A stretch of 32,051 nucleotides of DNA from Sediminimonas sp. (GCF_024637375.1 NZ_JAGXFK010000089.1:1-32051); one strand, 5' to 3'. Counted from the stretch's first letter, positions 17,576 to 26,270 are shown. The notes: generated by a model not told the origin, from the letters alone. A program made the numbers and translations.

Positions 17576-17838
17576 GTGCACTCCTGTTCTTTTCAGGCGC
17601 ATTTCAAAGGTGGGTCCTAGCCTTCCGCGACCCATCCACGAGAGACTGCGCGGTTCATTGCTACCTGCGGAAGGAGCCGTTGCCTTACGATGGAACGAAG
17701 CGCGACGCAAGCCCGCGCGAGCGCCTGCACAGCGGTGCGGTCGCGATAAGTCCCAACGGCTGCCAAACTGCTGCCGCCTTTGCCCGTCAAGGTGCCTGTG
17801 AATTCTTCAACCGTTTTGGCATTGGTAAAGGTTGCGGC

Positions 17839-18342
17839 ATGCGTGCAGTTCACGAACCGACATTCGACGCGATAGAGACAAGCATGCCGGGGCGGCACAG
17901 CACGATCGTCGTGCAACGGGGCGCCAACCCCCTGATGGCCGGCGGCACACGCCTGCTGGGCGCGGCGATGGTGCTCGCGGCGATCGGGATGTGGAGCGCG
18001 ATCGCCGCGCCGGCGGCACCGTACCCGTTCCTAGCACGTCTGGTGATGTCGGTGGTGTTGCTTTGCATCGGGCTGGTGATGATGCAGCCGGTCCGGCGCA
18101 CGGGCCGGGAGGAAGTACACCTCGACGCGCAGGCCCGCGAGTTGCGCCACGTCCGCCGCGGCCCCGATGGCAGGGTGCGGGAGATGGCGCGCTTCGCCTT
18201 CGACGACCTGGGCGGGGTCAGCCTGCGCGGCAACCGCCTTGTGGTGTGGGGCCAGGACGGCGTGGCGCTGATCGAGATGCCGCTGGTTCATGCCACCGAC
18301 ATCGACGACCTGCGCGCTTTGCTCAGGCGCGGGGCGCTCTGA
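17839..18342 (+). CDS. Uncharacterised two-helix membrane protein
   Basis: I do not recognise a named family for this 167-residue protein. It has a soluble N-terminus of about 35 residues, two membrane segments (about residues 38-60, GTRLLGAAMVLAAIGMWSA, and about 68-90, FLARLVMSVVLLCIGLVM), and a C-terminal soluble part of about 75 residues that alternates short strands (EVHLDAQARELRHVRR, MARFAFDDLGGVSLRGNRLVVWG) and ends in a helix. That arrangement resembles membrane proteins with a small PH-like domain, which is inference. The ATG at 17839 follows AAAGG at reasonable spacing; ATGs at 17884 and 17935 are later alternatives. It runs in the same direction as the secreted YceI gene 117 bp downstream. 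Confidence 0.65.
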   Translation: MRAVHEPTFDAIETSMPGRHSTIVVQRGANPLMAGGTRLLGAAMVLAAIGMWSAIAAPAAPYPFLARLVMSVVLLCIGLVMMQPVRRTGREEVHLDAQARELRHVRRGPDGRVREMARFAFDDLGGVSLRGNRLVVWGQDGVALIEMPLVHATDIDDLRALLRRGAL

Positions 18343-18369
18343 GCGCTGGGTGTTCGTCACCTCACACGA

Positions 18370-18382
18370 AGTGTTGAACACT
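18370..18382. promoter_or_regulatory. Perfect 13-bp palindrome upstream of the YceI gene
   Basis: AGTGTT-G-AACACT is an exact dyad centred at 18376, 77 bp before the YceI start codon. It could be an operator or chance; I do not recognise it as the site of a known regulator. Confidence 0.35.
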
Positions 18383-18459
18383 GCGGAATTGCGTGGGCCG
18401 GCGCGGGCCGCGATGTTACTCTCGGACGATACGAATAACACCTTCAGGAGTTCGATTAC

Positions 18460-19038
18460 ATGAAATATCGCGTGACCACCGCCATTGCCGCCGCCCTGCT
18501 CAGCGCCACCGCCGCGCAGGCCGAGCCCGAGAAATACATGCTCGACGCCAGCCACAGCCAGGTCGTGTTCAGCTACAACCACCTCGGCTTTTCCACCACC
18601 ACCAGCATGTTCTCCGGTTTCGAGGGCGAGATCATGTTCGACCAGGACGATCCGGCGAATTCGTCGGTCAGTGTTGCGATGCCGGTGATGTCGCTGCTTA
18701 CCGGCTGGGAAAAGCGGTTCGAACACTTCATGTCCGACGATTTCTTCGGCGCGTCGGAAGGCGACATGGTGACGTTCGAATCGACCGGTATCGAGGTCAC
18801 GGGTGACGATACGGCGGTGATTTCCGGCGATCTGACCCTGAACGGGGTGACCAAATCGGTCGATCTGGACGCGCAGCTCAACAAGGCCGGGCAGCATCCG
18901 ATGGCCGGCAAGGCGTGGGCGGGCTTCGACGCCACCACCACCCTGATGCGCAGCGATTACGACCTCGACAAGTTCGCGCCCGCGATCAGCGACGAGGTGC
19001 AGGTCGAGATTTCGATCGAGGCGATGAAGGCCGAGTGA
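18460..19038 (+). CDS. Secreted YceI family protein
   Basis: YceI proteins are periplasmic lipocalin-like barrels that bind polyisoprenoid or other amphiphilic chains. The 192-residue product has a clear Sec signal peptide (KYR, hydrophobic core, cleavage after ATAAQA near residue 21). The mature part has the family order: Y.LDASHSQVVFSYNHLGFSTT (about 26-47), SSVSVAMPVMSLLTGWEKRFEHFMSDDFFGASE (about 68-100), an F.STGIEVTGDDTAVISGDLTLNGVTK block (about 106-132), and GFDATTTLMRSDYDLDKFAPAISDEVQVEISIEA. The ATG at 18460 follows AGGAG. It faces a gene encoding cytochrome b561 fused to another YceI domain, which suggests a shared envelope function. Confidence 0.95.
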   Translation: MKYRVTTAIAAALLSATAAQAEPEKYMLDASHSQVVFSYNHLGFSTTTSMFSGFEGEIMFDQDDPANSSVSVAMPVMSLLTGWEKRFEHFMSDDFFGASEGDMVTFESTGIEVTGDDTAVISGDLTLNGVTKSVDLDAQLNKAGQHPMAGKAWAGFDATTTLMRSDYDLDKFAPAISDEVQVEISIEAMKAE

Positions 19039-19068
19039 TCGGCGCATCTCGGTCGGTACGATGACGGC

Positions 19069-19103
19069 AAAGGCCGCGCACCCAGGGGTGCGCGGCCTTT
19101 TTT
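19069..19103 (+). terminator. Strong terminator between the two YceI genes
   Basis: A perfect 15-bp stem (AAAGGCCGCGCACCC at 19069-19083 and its complement at 19086-19100) followed by T's to 19103, 30 bases past the secreted YceI stop. The symmetric ends may let it serve the convergent cytochrome-YceI gene as well. Confidence 0.93.
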
Positions 19104-19121
19104 CATGGGGTAGCAATGGTA

Positions 19122-20348
19122 TCACTGGCGCGTGGCGGTCAGCGACACCTCGACGTCGACGTCGAACGCCAGCGTGCCTTCGTCCTCGACCCCTTCGCCG
19201 ATATCGTATTCGCGCCGGTCGAGCGTGGCATCGCCGGACATCGCGGCGCGCTGGGCGTCCAGGTTCAGCGTGAACGGCAGGGTCACGGGCATGGTTTCGC
19301 CCTTGAGCGTCAGTTCGCCTTCGGCCACGAAGTTGCCCGCCCCCTCGGCGCGCAGGATGTCGGCCGTGAAGGTGGCCTCGGGGTAGTCCTCGGCGGCGAA
19401 GTAATCCGGCCCCATGGCCTGGTCGGTGACCGAGCCCAGCGTCAGCGAGGGAATCGCGATGGTCACCTCGACGCGGCCGTTCTTTTCGCGGTCGGGATCG
19501 TCGGCAAAGGTGATGTCGGCCTGCCAGTTGGCGAATTCACCGGTGACGGTGTTCCCCATCTGGGTGATCGAGATGGCGAGCGTTCCCTCCTCGACCTGCC
19601 AGTTGCCGGCCCCGGCCTGTTGCGCGGGCAGGGTGGCCCCGGTGCCGGCCTTGCCGCCGAGCACCGGCGCCAGCCCCGCGCCCAGCACGCCGGCCCAGAT
19701 TGCCATCGCGGCCAATACCGGCAGGGTGTGCCCCGGTTGCGCGGTGCTGGGCGCGGCATCCGCGCGGCCCGACAGCATGCGCCGCAGCGTTGCGTCGCGA
19801 TCGAACAGGTGGTGTTTCAGCGCCCCCGCCACATGCAGCGTGATCGCCACGATCAGCACCCGAGAGGCGAGGTAATGCACCCACCCGGCGGTGCCGGCCA
19901 CCGCCGTATCCTGCGGCACGAAGGGCAGCGTCTGTCCGAACGGCCACCAGATCGGGGCAAACCCGGTTTCGGCCGCGTGCGTGACCCAGCCCGCCAGCGG
20001 GGTGATCAGCATGGCGGCGTAAAGCACCCAGTGCACGGTTTCGGCCAGCATCGCCTCGGCCCGGTGATCGCCGTTCAGAAGCCCCGGCTTGGGCTGCGAC
20101 AAGGCCCATGCGATGCGGCCGAGCGCGACGAAAAAGGCGCTGATGCCGATGGTCTTGTGCAGCGAGAACACCAGCGCCGCGCGGTCGATCTCCGCTTGGC
20201 CGGCTTCGCCGCCGCTGCCGCGGATATCAAAGGCCAAGTCGGCGCCGATCAGGCCCAGAGGTATCGCGGTCAGGATCAGCAGCGCGGTGATCCAGTGAAA
20301 GGTCTTGGTCACCGTGCCATAGGCGGTCGGGGTGCTGGTTAGCGGCAT
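19122..20348 (-). CDS. Cytochrome b561 fused to a YceI domain
   Basis: A 408-residue membrane protein. Residues 1 to about 185 are a di-haem cytochrome b561 domain with four membrane helices; histidines at 18 (TFHW), 64 (SLHK), 158 (GWVHYL) and 172 (TLHVAGALKHH) are candidate haem ligands. A linker and a further hydrophobic segment (about 208-230) lead to a YceI domain (about 249-408) with GNWQVEEGTLAISITQMG, ADITFADDP, DQAMGPDYFAAEDYPEATFTAD, G.LTLKG.T.PVTLPF and RREYDIGEG. The likely role is moving electrons from quinol to or from a hydrophobic ligand held by the YceI barrel in the periplasm, which is inference. The ATG at 20348 gives MPLTSTPTAYGTVTKTFHW. It is divergent from fabD across 158 bp. 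Confidence 0.93.
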   Translation of the reverse strand: MPLTSTPTAYGTVTKTFHWITALLILTAIPLGLIGADLAFDIRGSGGEAGQAEIDRAALVFSLHKTIGISAFFVALGRIAWALSQPKPGLLNGDHRAEAMLAETVHWVLYAAMLITPLAGWVTHAAETGFAPIWWPFGQTLPFVPQDTAVAGTAGWVHYLASRVLIVAITLHVAGALKHHLFDRDATLRRMLSGRADAAPSTAQPGHTLPVLAAMAIWAGVLGAGLAPVLGGKAGTGATLPAQQAGAGNWQVEEGTLAISITQMGNTVTGEFANWQADITFADDPDREKNGRVEVTIAIPSLTLGSVTDQAMGPDYFAAEDYPEATFTADILRAEGAGNFVAEGELTLKGETMPVTLPFTLNLDAQRAAMSGDATLDRREYDIGEGVEDEGTLAFDVDVEVSLTATRQ

Positions 20349-20506
20349 GTGTCGCTCCGTGTGTCGTCGTCGCATCGATCCTAGGTAGTTCGCCCGCCCG
20401 GTGCAAAGGCGGCTCTACGCACAGCCCGCGTGCGCTGGCGCGCGGTTGGCGTTGCGTGGCGCGCGCTTGCGCGGTAACTGGGCACAAAGGTCAACTGGAG
20501 GATCAC

Positions 20507-21451
20507 ATGAGCCGCGCATTCGTATTTCCGGGGCAGGGGGCACAGACAATCGGCATGGGGCGGGAACTGGCGCAGGCCTACCCGGCCGCGAAGGCGGTGT
20601 TCGACGAGGTGAACGAGGCGCTTGGGCAGGACCTGTCGGCGCTGATATGGGAGGGCGCGCAGGACACGCTGACCCTGACCGAGAATGCCCAGCCGGCGCT
20701 GATGGCCACCTCGCTGGCGGCGCTGCGCGCGCTTCAGGCCGAAGGGGTGACGCCGGCGCAATCGGCGGCGTTCGTGGCCGGGCATTCGCTGGGGGAATAT
20801 TCGGCGCTGGCCGCCGCCGGGGCGCTGAGCATCGGCGATGCGGCGCGGCTGTTGCGCCTGCGCGGGCGTGCCATGCAGCAGGCCGTGCCGGTGGGCGAGG
20901 GCGCCATGGCGGCGATCCTGGGGCTCGACCTGGACACCGTGGCGCAGGTGGCCGGCGAGGCCGCGCAGGGCGAGGTCTGCCAGGCCGCCAACGACAACGA
21001 CCCCGCGCAGGTGGTCGTTTCCGGCAACAAGGCGGCGGTGGAACGCGCCGTCGAGATCGCCAAGGCCCGCGGCGCGAAGCGGGCCATGCTGCTGCCGGTC
21101 AGCGCACCGTTTCATTGCGCGCTGATGGCGCCCGCCGGCCGCGCCATGGCGGCCGCCCTGACCGAGGTCGAGATCGCCGCGCCGGTGCCGCCGCTGGTGG
21201 CCAACGTGTCGGCCGAGGCCGAAACCGACCCCGACCGCATCCGCGCGCTGCTGGTCGATCAGGTGACCGGCCGCGTGCGCTGGCGCGAAAGCGTGTCGTG
21301 GATGGCCGCGCAGGGCGTCACCGAGATCTGGGAAATCGGCGCCGGAAAGGCGCTGTCGGGCATGATACGGCGCATCGACCGTGCGATCGCGTGCCGCGCC
21401 ATCGGCACGCCGCAAGAGGTGGCCGAGGCCGCCGCCAGCCTGCAAGCCTGA
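20507..21451 (+). CDS. fabD: Malonyl-CoA:ACP transacylase
   Basis: FabD loads malonyl groups onto acyl carrier protein for fatty-acid synthesis. The 314-residue product has the usual length and motifs: FPGQGAQ near the N-terminus, the active-site GHSLGEYSAL with Ser94, and the catalytic histidine in SAPFHCALM (His203), plus N-ANVSA late in the protein. The ATG at 20507 has a good CTGGAGG ribosome site; the open frame further upstream is non-coding. It is followed after 43 bp by fabG, and acpP, fabF and mltG lie downstream in the same direction. Confidence 0.97.
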   Translation: MSRAFVFPGQGAQTIGMGRELAQAYPAAKAVFDEVNEALGQDLSALIWEGAQDTLTLTENAQPALMATSLAALRALQAEGVTPAQSAAFVAGHSLGEYSALAAAGALSIGDAARLLRLRGRAMQQAVPVGEGAMAAILGLDLDTVAQVAGEAAQGEVCQAANDNDPAQVVVSGNKAAVERAVEIAKARGAKRAMLLPVSAPFHCALMAPAGRAMAAALTEVEIAAPVPPLVANVSAEAETDPDRIRALLVDQVTGRVRWRESVSWMAAQGVTEIWEIGAGKALSGMIRRIDRAIACRAIGTPQEVAEAAASLQA

Positions 21452-21494
21452 CACCCGGGCCACGCCCGGCCACAGCCAAGCCAAGGAGAGCAAG

Positions 21495-22232
21495 ATGTTT
21501 GATCTGACCGGAAAATGCGCGCTGGTGACCGGCGCATCGGGGGGTATCGGCGGTGCCATCGCGCGCGCGCTGCACGGCGCCGGGGCGACGGTGGCGCTCA
21601 GCGGCACGCGGGTGGCCCCGCTAAAGGAACTGGCCAGCGAACTGGGCGCGCGGGCGCATGTGGTGCCGTGCGATCTGTCCGACGCGGCCGCCGTCGATGC
21701 GCTGCCCAAGCAGGCGGCCGAGGCCATGGGCGGCCTCGACATCCTGGTCAACAACGCCGGTATCACCCGCGACCAGGTATTCATGCGCATGTCCGATGAC
21801 GACTGGCAAAGCGTGCTCGATGTGAACCTGACCGCCACCATGCGCCTGTGCCGCGCCGTGGTGCGCCCGATGATGAAGGCCCGCTGGGGCCGGATCGTCA
21901 ACATCAGCTCGGTGGTGGGCGCCACCGGCAACCCGGGCCAGGCCAATTACGCCGCTGCCAAGGCCGGCATGGTGGGCATGACCAAGTCGATCGCCGCCGA
22001 AGTGGCCAGCCGCGGCATAACCGCCAACGCCGTCGCGCCCGGCTTCATCGCCACACCGATGACCGAGGCGCTGAGCGACGATCAGAAGACGCGGATCAAT
22101 GCCCAGATTCCCGCCGGCCGCATGGGCGCGCCCGAGGATATCGCCGCGGCGGTCATCTACCTGGCGAGCGCCGAGGCGGGTTACGTCACCGGCGCCACGC
22201 TGCACGTAAACGGCGGCATGGCGATGCTTTGA
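21495..22232 (+). CDS. fabG: 3-oxoacyl-[ACP] reductase
   Basis: FabG is the NADPH-dependent reductase of the fatty-acid elongation cycle. The 245-residue short-chain dehydrogenase has the cofactor loop TGASGGIG (12-19), the NNAG motif (86-89), the catalytic serine in NISSV (Ser138), YAAAK with Tyr152 and Lys156, and the C-terminal GYVTGATLHVNGGMAM block typical of FabG. The ATG follows AAGGAGAG. It lies between fabD and acpP, which supports FabG rather than another dehydrogenase of the family. Confidence 0.97.
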   Translation: MFDLTGKCALVTGASGGIGGAIARALHGAGATVALSGTRVAPLKELASELGARAHVVPCDLSDAAAVDALPKQAAEAMGGLDILVNNAGITRDQVFMRMSDDDWQSVLDVNLTATMRLCRAVVRPMMKARWGRIVNISSVVGATGNPGQANYAAAKAGMVGMTKSIAAEVASRGITANAVAPGFIATPMTEALSDDQKTRINAQIPAGRMGAPEDIAAAVIYLASAEAGYVTGATLHVNGGMAML

Positions 22233-22285
22233 AACATGCCCGCGCGGGCATGTGCAGCGGCGCCGCAGAACGGGGTCGAAAGCGT

Positions 22286-22313
22286 TTGCGCGGCGTAAAT
22301 CATGTGCTATAGG
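22286..22313 (+). promoter_or_regulatory. Possible acpP promoter
   Basis: TTGCGC (22286-22291) and TATAGG (22308-22313) are separated by 16 bases, with TG one base before the -10 box. It lies in the 233-bp gap between fabG and acpP and would give a leader of about 145 bases. AcpP is usually made in large amounts, so a separate promoter is expected. I see no other gene in this gap. Confidence 0.45.
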
Positions 22314-22465
22314 CGGCGCAGCTATTTCGGGGGCGCGGGTCGCGCTGCCGGTTTTCCCGGCTTGCGGGACCAAGAGCCGCCCTTTACACAGGGCAAAGCG
22401 AACGCCGTCCCCGCGGGCGAGGGCAGGAACCGGGCATGTTGCCCAACAGAATGAGGACTGGAATC

Positions 22466-22699
22466 ATGAGCGACATCGCAGACCGCGTCAAAAAGATCGT
22501 TGTGGAGCACCTGGGTGTTGAAGAGGGCAAGGTCGTGGAGAATGCCTCGTTCATCGACGACCTCGGCGCCGACAGCCTGGACACCGTCGAACTGGTGATG
22601 GCCTTCGAAGAAGAGTTCGGCATCGAGATCCCCGACGACGCTGCCGAGACGATCCAGACCTTCGGTGATGCGGTGAAATTCATTACCGAGGCATCCTGA
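22466..22699 (+). CDS. acpP: Acyl carrier protein
   Basis: AcpP carries growing acyl chains on a phosphopantetheine arm. The 77-residue acidic protein has the attachment motif [21 protein letters not shown] with Ser37, and the standard start [18 protein letters not shown]. The ATG at 22466 lies shortly after a GAGGACTGG ribosome site. It lies between fabG and the HisA-like gene and ends with a terminator 24 bases after the stop. Confidence 0.98.
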   Translation: MSDIADRVKKIVVEHLGVEEGKVVENASFIDDLGADSLDTVELVMAFEEEFGIEIPDDAAETIQTFGDAVKFITEAS

Positions 22700-22723
22700 G
22701 CCGCGGCAGATCGCATATTCTGG

Positions 22724-22760
22724 AAAGGGGCCCGCGTCGCTGACGGCGTGGGCCCTTTTT
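22724..22760 (+). terminator. Terminator after acpP
   Basis: AAAGGGGCCCGCGTCG pairs with CGGCGTGGGCCCTTT around a CTGA loop, with one bulged G and two G-T pairs, then a T run to 22760. It separates acpP from the HisA-like gene, so the latter and fabF probably have other promoters. Confidence 0.88.
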
Positions 22761-22894
22761 CATGCGTGGCGTGAACGGGCGCCCGGATGCCGATTTGGAG
22801 ATATCGGCCGAATCCGTTACGCTGCACGCTCTCGGACGGCCCGGTCGCGACCGGTGGCAGGAACACGCCCGAAACATCAAGGAAAGTCGGCGCC

Positions 22895-23638
22895 ATGATC
22901 ATCTACCCGACCATCGAACTGAAAGACGGTAAATGCGTTTCGCTTTCCCGCGGGCGCCTGGAGGAGCCCGAGATCTGGCATGTCGACCCGGTCGAGACGG
23001 CGCGCGGTTTCGCCCATGCCGGGGCGTCATGGATGCATGTCACCGATATCGACGCACTGGCCGGCGAGGGCGACAACAACGAGCTGATCGAAGAGATCAT
23101 CCGCGCTGCGGGCATCCCGGTGCAGATTGGCGGCGGCTTTCGCTCGCGCGAGCGGGTGACGCAATGGATCGACCGCGGCGCGGGCCGCGTGGTGATCGGC
23201 ACCATGGCCGTGCACGACCCCGATTTGCTGCGCGAACTGGCCAAGTATTACCCCGACCAGATCGTGCTGGCGCTGGACGTTTTCCAGGACCATGTGATGG
23301 CCGACGGATGGCGCATGGCCTGCGCCTTCTCGCCCGAGGTTTATCTGCGCGCATTCGAAAGCGCGCCGCTGGCGGGCGTGATCGTGACCGACATCGACGC
23401 CGACATCGCCGACCAGGATGGCCGTATCGGGGTGATCTCGGGGCTGGCGGCGCAAACCCGGCACCCGGTCATCGCGCGCGGGACGGTGCGCAATACCGAC
23501 GACGTGGCGCGGTTGAAATACGTCAACAATATCGCCGGCACGCTGATCGGCCGGGCGCTGATGTCGCGCGATATCGACCTGGCCGAGGCGCTCGCCGTCG
23601 CGCAACCGGCCCCCGAGCCGACGGCGGACTTTCAGTAA
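22895..23638 (+). CDS. HisA-like TIM-barrel protein (diverged paralogue)
   Basis: A 247-residue protein clearly related to HisA, the ProFAR isomerase of histidine synthesis: MIIYPTIELKDGKCVSL, HVTDIDALAGE, VQIGGGFRSRERV, IGTMAVHDPDLL and the late IAGTLIGRALM segment align with it. However, the first catalytic aspartate (AIDL in HisA) is Glu8 here (TIEL); Asp128 is kept in LALDVF; the DRDGT loop that carries a conserved threonine reads DADIADQDGRIG; and the second phosphate loop SGG reads RGT (195-197). It is therefore probably not the histidine enzyme, or acts on a modified substrate. It sits between acpP and fabF, away from any his genes. The ATG at 22895 gives the family start. Confidence 0.85.
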   Translation: MIIYPTIELKDGKCVSLSRGRLEEPEIWHVDPVETARGFAHAGASWMHVTDIDALAGEGDNNELIEEIIRAAGIPVQIGGGFRSRERVTQWIDRGAGRVVIGTMAVHDPDLLRELAKYYPDQIVLALDVFQDHVMADGWRMACAFSPEVYLRAFESAPLAGVIVTDIDADIADQDGRIGVISGLAAQTRHPVIARGTVRNTDDVARLKYVNNIAGTLIGRALMSRDIDLAEALAVAQPAPEPTADFQ

Positions 23639-23731
23639 TCGCAAACCGCGCCGGGCCGGCGCGATGGTCTTGCCCCCCGGGGGGAAGCCGCGCTAAGAGC
23701 GGGTCAACCACGCTTTGGAGAGGGCATTATC

Positions 23732-24991
23732 ATGCGTCGAGTTGTCGTCACGGGCCTTGGACTGGTCACGCCGTTGGCCTGCGGTGTCGAGGAAAGCTGG
23801 TCGCGCCTGCTGGCCGGGGAATCGGGCGCAGGGCCGATCAGGCGCTTCGACACGTCGCGCGTGACCACGACATACGCCTGCGAGGTGCCGCTGGGTGATG
23901 GCAGCGACGGCAGTTTCAACGCCGACGACTGGATGGAACCGAAGGAGCGCCGCAAGGTCGACGATTTCATCCTCTACGGCATCGCCGCGGCGGACCAGGC
24001 GGTGCGCGATGCCGGCTGGACACCCGAGGACGAGGTCAGCCGCGAGCGCACCGGCGTGATGATCGGGTCCGGGATAGGCGGCTTGCAGTCGATCGAGCAG
24101 ACGACGCTGATGATGGCCGAGAAGGGGCCGCGGCGGGTCAGCCCGTTTTTCATCCCCGGGGCGCTGATCAACCTCATCAGCGGCCATGTCAGTATCCGTT
24201 ACGGGTTCAAGGGGCCCAACCACGCGGTCGTCACCGCCTGTTCCACCGGCGCGCACGCCATCGGTGACGCGGCGCGTCTGATCCAGTGGGGCGATGCCGA
24301 CGTGATGGTCGCCGGTGGCGCCGAGGCGGCGATCTGCGAGATCGGGATCGCCGGGTTCAATGCTTCCAAGGCGCTGTCCACCAAGCGCGCCGATGACCCA
24401 ACGACCGCCAGCCGCCCCTATGACGCCGACCGCGACGGGTTCGTCATGGGCGAGGGCGCGGGGGTTGTCGTGCTTGAAGATTACGACCACGCTGTCGCCC
24501 GCGGCGCGCCCATCTATGCCGAGGTGCTGGGCTATGGGATGTCGGGCGATGCCTACCACATCACCGCGCCGGCGCCCGATGGCGATGGCGGTTTCCGGTC
24601 GATGAAGGCGGCGCTGGAGCGCGCGGGCCTGGCACCCGGCGCGGTGGATTACATCAACGCGCACGGCACCTCGACCATGGCCGACGTGATCGAACTGGCG
24701 GCGGTCGAACGCCTGATGGGCGACGCGGCGGACAAGGTGACGATGAGTTCGACGAAATCCGCCACCGGCCACCTGCTGGGGGCGGCGGGCGCGATCGAGG
24801 CGATCTTCTCTATCCTGGCGCTGCGCGACCAGGTGGTGCCGCCGACGATCAACCTTGACAATCCGGCGGTGGACTCCGTGATCGACCTGGCGCCAAATGC
24901 CAAGCGCGAACGCGCCGTGAACGTGGCGCTTTCCAACAGCTTCGGCTTTGGCGGCACCAATGCCAGCCTGGTACTCGGGAAAGTCATCTGA
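23732..24991 (+). CDS. fabF: 3-oxoacyl-[ACP] synthase II
   Basis: FabF (KAS II) condenses malonyl-ACP with acyl-ACP to extend fatty acids. The 419-residue product has the Cys-His-His triad: Cys170 in VVTACSTGAHAIGDA, His311 in NAHGTST and His347 in KSATGHLLGAAGA, plus the glycine-rich end SFGFGGTNASLVL. Length is normal. An AGAGGG-type ribosome site lies upstream. The stop overlaps the mltG start by one base (TGATG), implying translational coupling. Confidence 0.97.
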   Translation: MRRVVVTGLGLVTPLACGVEESWSRLLAGESGAGPIRRFDTSRVTTTYACEVPLGDGSDGSFNADDWMEPKERRKVDDFILYGIAAADQAVRDAGWTPEDEVSRERTGVMIGSGIGGLQSIEQTTLMMAEKGPRRVSPFFIPGALINLISGHVSIRYGFKGPNHAVVTACSTGAHAIGDAARLIQWGDADVMVAGGAEAAICEIGIAGFNASKALSTKRADDPTTASRPYDADRDGFVMGEGAGVVVLEDYDHAVARGAPIYAEVLGYGMSGDAYHITAPAPDGDGGFRSMKAALERAGLAPGAVDYINAHGTSTMADVIELAAVERLMGDAADKVTMSSTKSATGHLLGAAGAIEAIFSILALRDQVVPPTINLDNPAVDSVIDLAPNAKRERAVNVALSNSFGFGGTNASLVLGKVI

Positions 24992-26148
24992 TGTGGCGAA
25001 ATATTGCTTCCAACGCGCTGACATTGCTGATTGTTCTGGCCTTTCTCGCGGGCGGCGTGATTCTTTGGGGCAAAAGCCAGTACAGCGCCACCGGCCCGCT
25101 GGAAGACCCGATTTGCCTGGAGGTCGAGCGCGGCGCGACGATGACCGGCATCAGCCGCAAGCTCGAGGCGCAGGGGGCCGTCACGAGCGGCTTCATCTAC
25201 CGCGTGGGCACCGATTATTCAGAACTCAGCGACGACCTCAAGGCGGGCAGCTTCCTGGTCCCCGAAGGTGCCTCGATGGCCGAGATCGCCGACATCGTCA
25301 CGCGCGGCGGTGGTAGCACCTGCGGCACCGAGATCCTGTATCGGGTCGGCATCGCCGACACCCGCATCGAGTTGCGTGAACTCGACCCGAAAACCGTTCA
25401 ATACCAGACTGTTGCTGAGCATAGTTTAGGCTCAGAGGAACCGCGGCCCGAGGCCTTTTCGGAAGCGCGCGCCGGCACTGGCCTGCGCCACCGGCTGGCC
25501 ATGGCCGAGGGTGTCACGAGTTGGCAGGTCAGCCGGGCGCTCGACGCGATCGAAATCCTGGCGGGCGGGCTCGACGCGCCGCCCGCGGAAGGCACGCTGG
25601 CGCCCGACAGCTACGAACTGCGGCGCGGCGAGACTCGCCAGGAAGTGATCGAGAGGATGCAGGAAAAACAGCAGTTCATTCTCAACGCCGCATGGCGGGA
25701 GCGCGCCGACGACCTGCCGCTGGAAACCCCGCAGGAGGCGTTGATCCTGGCGTCGATCATCGAGAAGGAAACCGCGCTGCCCGAGGAGCGGCGGCAGGTC
25801 GCCAGCGTTTTCGTCAACCGCCTGAAAGCCGACATGCGCCTGCAGACAGACCCGACGGTGATCTACGGTATCACCGAGGGCCAGAAGCCGCTTGGCCGGG
25901 GCTTGTTGCAAAGTGAACTTCGCCGTGAAACCCCATGGAATACTTACGTGATCGACGGATTGCCACCAACGCCGATCGCCAATCCGGGCCGCGCCAGCAT
26001 CGAGGCGGCACTGGACCCGGCGCCGACCGAATACCTGTATTTCGTGGCCGATGGCAGCGGCGGGCATGCCTTTGCCGAGACGCTGGCCGAGCACAACGCC
26101 AACGTCCGCAAGTGGCGCCGCATCGAAACCGAACGCAACGGCGACTGA
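24991..26148 (+). CDS. mltG: Endolytic transglycosylase MltG
   Basis: MltG is an inner-membrane lytic transglycosylase that cuts nascent glycan strands and is thought to set their length. The 385-residue product has one N-terminal membrane helix (about residues 8-27), a LysM-like periplasmic part (about 40-110) with a SGFIYRVG segment, and the catalytic YceG domain. The active-site glutamate lies in LASIIEKET (Glu258 by count), followed by R.QVASVFVNRL....LQTDPTVIYG and WNTYVIDGLPPTPIANPG. The ATG overlaps the fabF stop. The fabF-mltG pair is a common arrangement. A hairpin follows the stop. Confidence 0.96.
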   Translation: MWRNIASNALTLLIVLAFLAGGVILWGKSQYSATGPLEDPICLEVERGATMTGISRKLEAQGAVTSGFIYRVGTDYSELSDDLKAGSFLVPEGASMAEIADIVTRGGGSTCGTEILYRVGIADTRIELRELDPKTVQYQTVAEHSLGSEEPRPEAFSEARAGTGLRHRLAMAEGVTSWQVSRALDAIEILAGGLDAPPAEGTLAPDSYELRRGETRQEVIERMQEKQQFILNAAWRERADDLPLETPQEALILASIIEKETALPEERRQVASVFVNRLKADMRLQTDPTVIYGITEGQKPLGRGLLQSELRRETPWNTYVIDGLPPTPIANPGRASIEAALDPAPTEYLYFVADGSGGHAFAETLAEHNANVRKWRRIETERNGD

Positions 26149-26155
26149 ACGCGCA

Positions 26156-26190
26156 AGCCCCGGCGCGGTGAGGCGCCGGGGCTGTACGTT
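26156..26190 (+). terminator. Terminator after mltG
   Basis: A perfect 11-bp stem, AGCCCCGGCGC at 26156-26166 with its complement at 26173-26183, then GTACGTTTTG. It begins 7 bases past the mltG stop. Confidence 0.8.
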
Positions 26191-26270
26191 TTGTCACGGG
26201 TACGTGTACGGATCGCGGCCGACCGCGTGTCCGGTCGTGCGGCGGATGGGCGCGGCCCGCCGGTGGGCGC

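Noticed and set aside
17617-17916. Small minus-strand open frame upstream of rpsF
   Set aside because: It overlaps the start of the plus-strand membrane protein and has no ribosome site or recognisable features; the region more likely holds the rpsF promoter.
23673-23684. C6G6 perfect palindrome before fabF
   Set aside because: A 12-bp GC palindrome is easily produced by chance at this GC content; no T-run or conserved position makes it a terminator.
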